NCBI GenBank assembly: GCA_963693285.1
Contig: OY848918.1
Span: forward strand, 17,006,035-17,070,034
Reading direction: 5' to 3'
DNA length: 64,000 nucleotides
From: Xestospongia muta
Taxonomy: Eukaryota > Porifera > Demospongiae > Haplosclerida > Petrosiidae
The position numbers and the translations under genes were made by a program. The notes beneath the pieces were generated by a model. That model was given only the letters and a program-made list of their open reading frames with translations. It was not told the DNA's origin and searched no databases. Every line of letters begins with the position of its first letter. The stretch's first letter is position 1. This document shows positions 59,201 through 64,000 of this stretch, piece after piece.

Positions 59201-60463
59201 CATATTTTATAACAATATGTACATTGCAATTTCTACTAAAATAGTGCATATTGGTTGTTTTTAAGATAGGTGATAAATAAAATATATAATATTTTATAAT
59301 GTATTAAGTATATATTTGACATAATTTATGATCACATATATTAACATCATATAGAGATATTTTAAACAATGATCTTTTCCATAAACAATAATAACACTAA
59401 AGTGACATTCGCTGGCCAGCACTTTGACAATGCATACTAGTGTTAACTACAAACTTGATTCAACTAACCTGAATATAAGCATTTTCTAATGGCTTGAGTC
59501 GACACTTCAGCCAAATCAATAGGTAACTTTCCATTCTAGAATGCAAACACTCAGTATTTATACATACAATATATGACTTACCTTGTCTGGTATGGTAAGG
59601 TCAGCTCCAAATTGATGCAGTAACTTTACTACTTCCTTTTTGTTTCTTTTAAATGCAACATGAAGTGGAGTTTGTTTTTGCTATAAATATAAATATAATT
59701 CTAATAATACTTTTCTGTTACCATATAATTATATAAATACAAAACTTTAAACTAGCCATCTTATCATAGTAATTATTAAATATTCCTAGAAGCAAGATCT
59801 ATGAGTATCACAGAAAGACTTAGATGCTGTTATTAATTGTCAAACACCTGCATATACAACTAGTTTAACATTTTGCTATACCAAGTTTTATACAAAGATT
59901 TTAAGATGTCAACTAGTAGGACCAACTCTTATAAATTGGGTATGAAAATGCTATTTACTTTTATTTTGAGAAACTAACATAAAGACTAATGTACACATAT
60001 CATACCAAAGTTGTTGATATATTTTGTCAAGAAATTTTTATTTTACTGAGAATTAGGAAAGTCTAAGTAAGTGACTTTGGGCTTTCTTCTAATTAGTCCC
60101 AACTGGTTAAACATCTAACAAGTAGGTATAGACAAGCACATACACTAGCACAATGCTAATAATATTTAGTTTAAGAGGTATAGACTTTGGTTGATGTTAA
60201 AAAATGGCTTTTATTAAGAACATGTATGATTGTATATTATAATTACATAATCATTATATAAGATGTGTAAACACATAATAGTATATTGTATTATAGTCTG
60301 TATTAAATATTATTAGGTGAACATTCTGTATGAGACACATTCAATGTTATATATAAACTGTTACCTTATTGAGAGCATCAAGGGTTGCTCCACTTTGTAT
60401 AAGTAGTTCAGCTACTTCAGTGTATCCTTCAGATGCAGCATGATGTAATGGTGTATTCCCATT
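55761..60463 (-). CDS. Gene 3: ankyrin / Roc-COR-like GTPase / Death protein
   Basis: Exons, 5' to 3', are 60365-60463, 59582-59680, 59469-59535, 57262-59024, 56754-57207, 56644-56703, 56319-56465, 56160-56222 and 55761-56041. They sum to 3,033 bases, 1,010 codons plus stop. All junctions are GT-AG except the donor after 56319, which is GC. If that site is not used, the frame stops at TAA 56290-56292. The N-terminal two thirds is nearly the same as gene 2. The C-terminus differs: no SEMMSG linker, no Death-fold A, and one divergent Death-fold. It is a recent tandem duplicate of gene 2 with a swapped 3' end. The first exon was not found. Confidence 0.85.
56319..56465 (-). CDS. Gene 3 fused linker exon with GC donor
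   Basis: 49 codons. The first part, VPKKPVSFSSLNESRCEPHD, equals the PHDQ linker of gene 2. The second, KKDFNKVNYSATLLEEQSDS, equals the separate 63-bp linker exon 11504-11566 of gene 1. The exon ends ..TCAG followed by GCCAGT where gene 1 has GTTAAT. Splicing at GC restores the family frame into exon 56160-56222. Confidence 0.65.
56754..57207 (-). CDS. Gene 3 conserved 454-bp exon
   Basis: Starts GVFPATVVALLNRKTPP and has SLSWMEVYFTGIPSSNC and PLPLDTEKEGHWFTGHKG. Same length and phases as in genes 1 and 2. Confidence 0.85.
57262..59024 (-). CDS. Gene 3 Roc-like GTPase plus COR-like exon
   Basis: 1,763 bp, open. It has the same motifs as gene 2 (GPPGVGKTS, DSGGQPQFADVSRAF, IVGTNYD, PIRWYVFELRLKEVAEKMD, VIFTNPQYLVNLV). 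It is 78 bp longer because a 13-residue unit, KHTVAKGFDKIDS and variants, occurs three times in tandem (58135-58251) just before the IVGTNYD strand. Gene 2 has it once. Confidence 0.88.
58135..58251 (-). repeat. Coding 39-bp minisatellite, three copies
   Basis: Three in-frame copies of a 39-bp unit (KHTVAKGFDKIDS, KHTVAKDFDKIDS, KHTVAKSFNKIDF) sit in the loop before the G4-like strand of the gene 3 GTPase. Gene 2 has one copy. The frame is kept because 39 is divisible by three. Confidence 0.95.
59469..59680 (-). CDS. Gene 3 ankyrin exons 2 and 3
   Basis: 59582-59680 encodes QKQTPLHVAFKRNKKEVVKL with FGADLTIPDK. 59469-59535 encodes NGKLPIDLAEVSTQAIRKCL. The TA microsatellite present in the matching intron of gene 2 is absent. 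Confidence 0.88.
60365..60463 (-). CDS. Gene 3 ankyrin exon 1
   Basis: 33 codons: NGNTPLHHAASEGYTEVAEL, ending GATLDALNK. It is very close to the gene 2 exon at 41569-41667, with replacements clustered on the ankyrin surface helices. Confidence 0.9.
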
Positions 60464-62052
60464 CTGGATAATGAAATGTGTTAACATTTTTAAAAGTGTT
60501 AAGACAATTTTGATTTACATTGCAATGACAAATCAAGTAAATAACACAAGTTTCAATAGAAAGTTTAATGTAAAAGCAACAGCTAGTACCATTGATGAAA
60601 AGAGAATTATAAGTGCAATCATTTAGATGATGTTGCTTTATTAGACATTGCAGCTTGTGATATTGGAATTTCAGTTTAAAATAACATGTAGTTACATTGT
60701 TACTAGCATTGAAGATACTTAGAGCCCACAGAAGGATTTTAAAAAACAAGTAACATATCAAAGCAGTTGTATTTTATACTTTCATTTGTTCATTAACACA
60801 AAGTGTTTACTACATAAATGTATTTTTTAATTATTTAGGACCTCACATATAGATACACATGCAGTCTATATAATATCAATAACTGCAGTACTTTGTAACA
60901 TTTTTTACCATACAAAAGTCATTACACCATCTTTTAAAAGTATCTAACATAACTGTTATATCAATCTTTTGATTTACAATCTAAAGCAATTTATGATAAT
61001 CTTTGCACATTGTGAAAATTAAATGGTTGACTTAACCAATATATGGTTACACAGGTTGCATAAGTGTAAGATAACAAAAAAATGTTTCATTCCTAGCATA
61101 TTCTAAACAGCTATTTATAATAGCATGTTAGGAATAAAACAGTACTTTCAGTTTGTATTAAACAATTTCCTACATAATATATATAATCTGTATTATTATT
61201 GGTTAAATCAAACTATCAATATTTATAGTGGCAAGGATTACAGTGAACTGAGATACAAGAGTGTTGTTAAGGATTTGCTTGTTTATACACAAAAAGTATA
61301 TGTAGGTCTGATCTGACTGTCTATTCATGTCAAAACACTAGCTAATATAATTACAATCAATATATATTGTACTTGATGTATTTGATCTTCATAATTACAA
61401 CAAAATAATACACATTTGTTTATGTTCTTCTAGATATAACATTATTTGTCTAGTCAATCATTGGGGTATCATTTAACATGCACATATCTTATACTGTAAT
61501 TGTCTTTACTTTAAAACTGATAAGTTAACTACATTGATATATGTATTAAGAACATTTTGAATACATAACATGCACACAAAAGTAATGATATTGATGGCTA
61601 GACCTCTTCATATACTTTAAATCTATTTTCAATTACTATATAATGAAGTAATATGACTTACAAATATTAATATATCTCCAATGTATGTTTCACAGTATAA
61701 CAGGTAAAGTACATTGATTGCATACAGTATATAAGCTTGATGTTACAAGGAGTATTATATAAAAACTAAAGGAGCACACAAAACATCTGGTCATGGTAAT
61801 ACTGACTCAAATATTTTGGCTACTTTTAAAAATCTATTTGATATGCCATTATGTTACTTTATTGAACTCACTAGCAATCAGGTAATTCTATCATACAAGC
61901 AAACTTTATTCTCTTAATGTAAAATATTAGAACATTTTCTCTAAGTAATAACAGTATCCTAGTAAAATTTATTTCTTGCTACTTTGAGTGTGAAGCAATT
62001 AAATTAAATAGAATTAACATAATAAAAATATGGCCATGTTATGGTATAATAT

Positions 62053-64000
62053 TTTTAATATCTAGGCCCTTGACCATTAAAGATAATTTATTTTGTATTC
62101 CAGCTTATTGGCTAATGATTGTTGCATCAAGAATTGAGTCTATCCCTGTATACACACTTATATGCACATTAGCACTTTATTTCCCACTACAGCAATACAC
62201 AACTGGAGCATACCTTAATTGTTTTCTTATAAAATGTTTCACAAGGAAATATTATTCATACAAGATGCATAGCCTTAGTCTATGAACTAAAGGTAAAGCT
62301 CATTCAATGCAATCTTGTAGATGATAATAAGTTTCTTAGTTTAACAGACTAATATAACCAATCAACAGTTAGTATTCAGTTGTTTTACATTGTTACTGAT
62401 AACTAGTTGTCATTACCACAGATATGAGTAAACAAGGAGGCAAAACCAGACAAAGACCTGTCTCTAGAATTTGATACATTGTTAGAAACAATCCATTGTG
62501 CTTCGAGATTTTGAGTTGTTTCTACATGTGTTAATTGTAATGTATATGTCATTAATGACTAATGTTTTTTATGCATAGCAAATGTCATAAATATCTAGTC
62601 ATACAATCAGTGTTAAAGATTAAGGTTTAGAAAGTTATGTGTGGTTATAGTCATTTAACTGATATTGGTTTGGTTCAGCTCCAGATTACTGGATATGACT
62701 TGTATTATTTATTATAGTGACAAGTTTCAGTATACAATGAAGATATAATTGTTGTAGTGCAGTAATATTTCTGATGGTTGTGTTTTCCAGAATACTCCTG
62801 TTTGTTAGTATATTCATAGTTAATATAATTATAGTATTAACTTTTGATATAAATAGGTCATACACCACAAAAAACACAGGGTTAAAACTACTTGGAACAG
62901 TTGTATTGACTATATTACAAATTGGTTAATTTCACCTACATGTAATTGAAGTGACACTCCTGGGTTACTTTAACTTAAATTGCTTAACGCAATCAAGTTT
63001 GTTGAAGCTACCATGTGACTGACTGTAGCTACAACTAGTTGAGGTAGTTTAATATCAAAATAACAATGTAACCTAGTTATTAAAACCAATCTGTAAAGGG
63101 TGAACAACAAAATTATATTGCATAACAAAGTGTCTTAGATTAATATAAGTTAAACCATCTGTTAGTTAATGACTATGACAAACATTATAACCAAATAAAA
63201 TATATATTAATGACTGATGTGGAGAAACAGAAATGACATAGGCATGATAATGTCTATCAAATTAGTACATTACATGATGAAACCAAAAAAAGAAGCATGT
63301 CACTACCAATACTTCGTATGACAAAATAAAGAATCTAATCTATCTGTACTTGTCATAAGATAGGCATTGTTGTTTTGGTACACAATGCCATTTTTATGTA
63401 GCCATGTTGGTCTGAAAATTGTGCAATCCAAGCTAAAATTTGGTACCACACAAATTAAACAGTTGTAAATATTTTTTTGGTCATCTTTTACTAGATTTAA
63501 AGTATTTCCACTTCTACATTAAAGAGGAGTATGTAAAAGTGTACCTGCTGCTAATTCATAACACATCCATCTTTTGATGACAATTAGCCAAACTTAACGA
63601 AATGTTCTTATAGACATTGTATAACAGCATTATAAGATAATCATTACCATAATTATGTAATGAATGAAAATATAGGGAATACACTAAATTGATATAATGC
63701 TAACATTTATGTTCTTCAAGTCATATTATTACAATTGTCCAACATATGATGATCTATACTATGTATTATGATTGTAATAACCAGTGTATATACATTCAAC
63801 ATTGATGATATCTGTTACATTTGTTATTAAAATATCTATAATAAACATATCTCATGGTAGAGCTTGATTAGTTGGAAATGTATCAAAAATATATTGACAA
63901 CATGTAATACATACTATTTTTATATATATACTATACAACACTAGTCTTTGGTTGCATGATTTATTGTCGATTAAAAAGTCTATGTAAGCTATTTACAAAA
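62053..64000. other. Noncoding stretch at the window end
   Basis: No exon, element end or tandem repeat was recognised. The first exon of gene 3 may lie here or beyond but could not be picked out. Confidence 0.45.

Larger units (their letters stand above)
56644..62052. repeat. Segmental duplication, copy 2
   Basis: The partner of 37890-43247, displaced by about 18.8 kb in the same orientation. Introns and the upstream flank 60464-62052 stay alignable almost base for base. Confidence 0.9.

Noticed and set aside
1..64000. tRNA, rRNA or other structured RNA genes
   Set aside because: No cloverleaf with A and B boxes and no rRNA-like block was seen by eye. A covariance-model search would be needed to exclude small RNAs.

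Overview
The window is AT-rich, intron-bearing metazoan DNA. Exons of 55-99 bp with GT-AG introns, 99-bp phase-0 ankyrin exons, dense DNA-transposon debris and a family of ankyrin / Roc-COR-like GTPase / Death-domain genes all fit a demosponge of the Amphimedon type. That is inference from content and style; no database was consulted.

The core is a cluster of one multidomain gene family. Gene 1 (5794-14580, +), gene 2 (35094-41667, -) and gene 3 (55761-60463, -) share a layout. Each has three ankyrin-type exons, one very large exon carrying a Ras-of-complex (Roc)-like GTPase and a COR/winged-helix-like segment, and a second exon of exactly 454 bp. After these come a variable set of short linker exons, all in phase 1-1, and one or two C-terminal Death-fold exons. 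Gene 1 also carries an SH3 domain. No start codon or first exon was found for any of them, so the 5' ends are open. Gene 2 (1,099 aa) is open throughout. Gene 3 (1,010 aa) is open if one GC-AG intron is accepted. Gene 1 carries a TAA at 10809-10811 and a 1-bp deletion near 14134-14138, so it is a recent pseudogene, a polymorphic null allele, or contains sequence errors. Pieces of further copies lie at 165-493 (last exon of an upstream gene), 2041-2634, 18094-18570 and 30477-30674. The DAPK-like order (ankyrin, Roc-COR, Death, but no kinase) suggests scaffold or signalling proteins of cell death or innate immunity.

Left to right: 1-493 end of a Death-domain gene; 494-5793 noncoding, with a decayed family copy and a minisatellite at 3960-4745; 5794-14580 gene 1, with a foldback transposon in an ankyrin intron; 14581-18093 noncoding with decayed repeats; 18094-30674 a large imperfect palindrome around a 200-base N gap, holding Death-domain relics, a CARD-like ORF, piggyBac-type transposase relics and complementary parts of a CACTA-like transposase; 30675-35093 noncoding with a decayed mobile-type gene; 35094-41667 gene 2, with a giant CATA microsatellite in an intron; 41668-43247 duplicated upstream flank; 43248-55760 repeats, two unexplained decayed ORF regions, a 126-bp-class minisatellite and two foldback elements; 55761-60463 gene 3; 60464-62052 the second copy of the flank; 62053-64000 no gene seen.

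Left-hand family genes run + and right-hand ones run -, so both sides point toward the palindrome. Genes 2 and 3 are recent tandem duplicates of about 5.4 kb, introns included.
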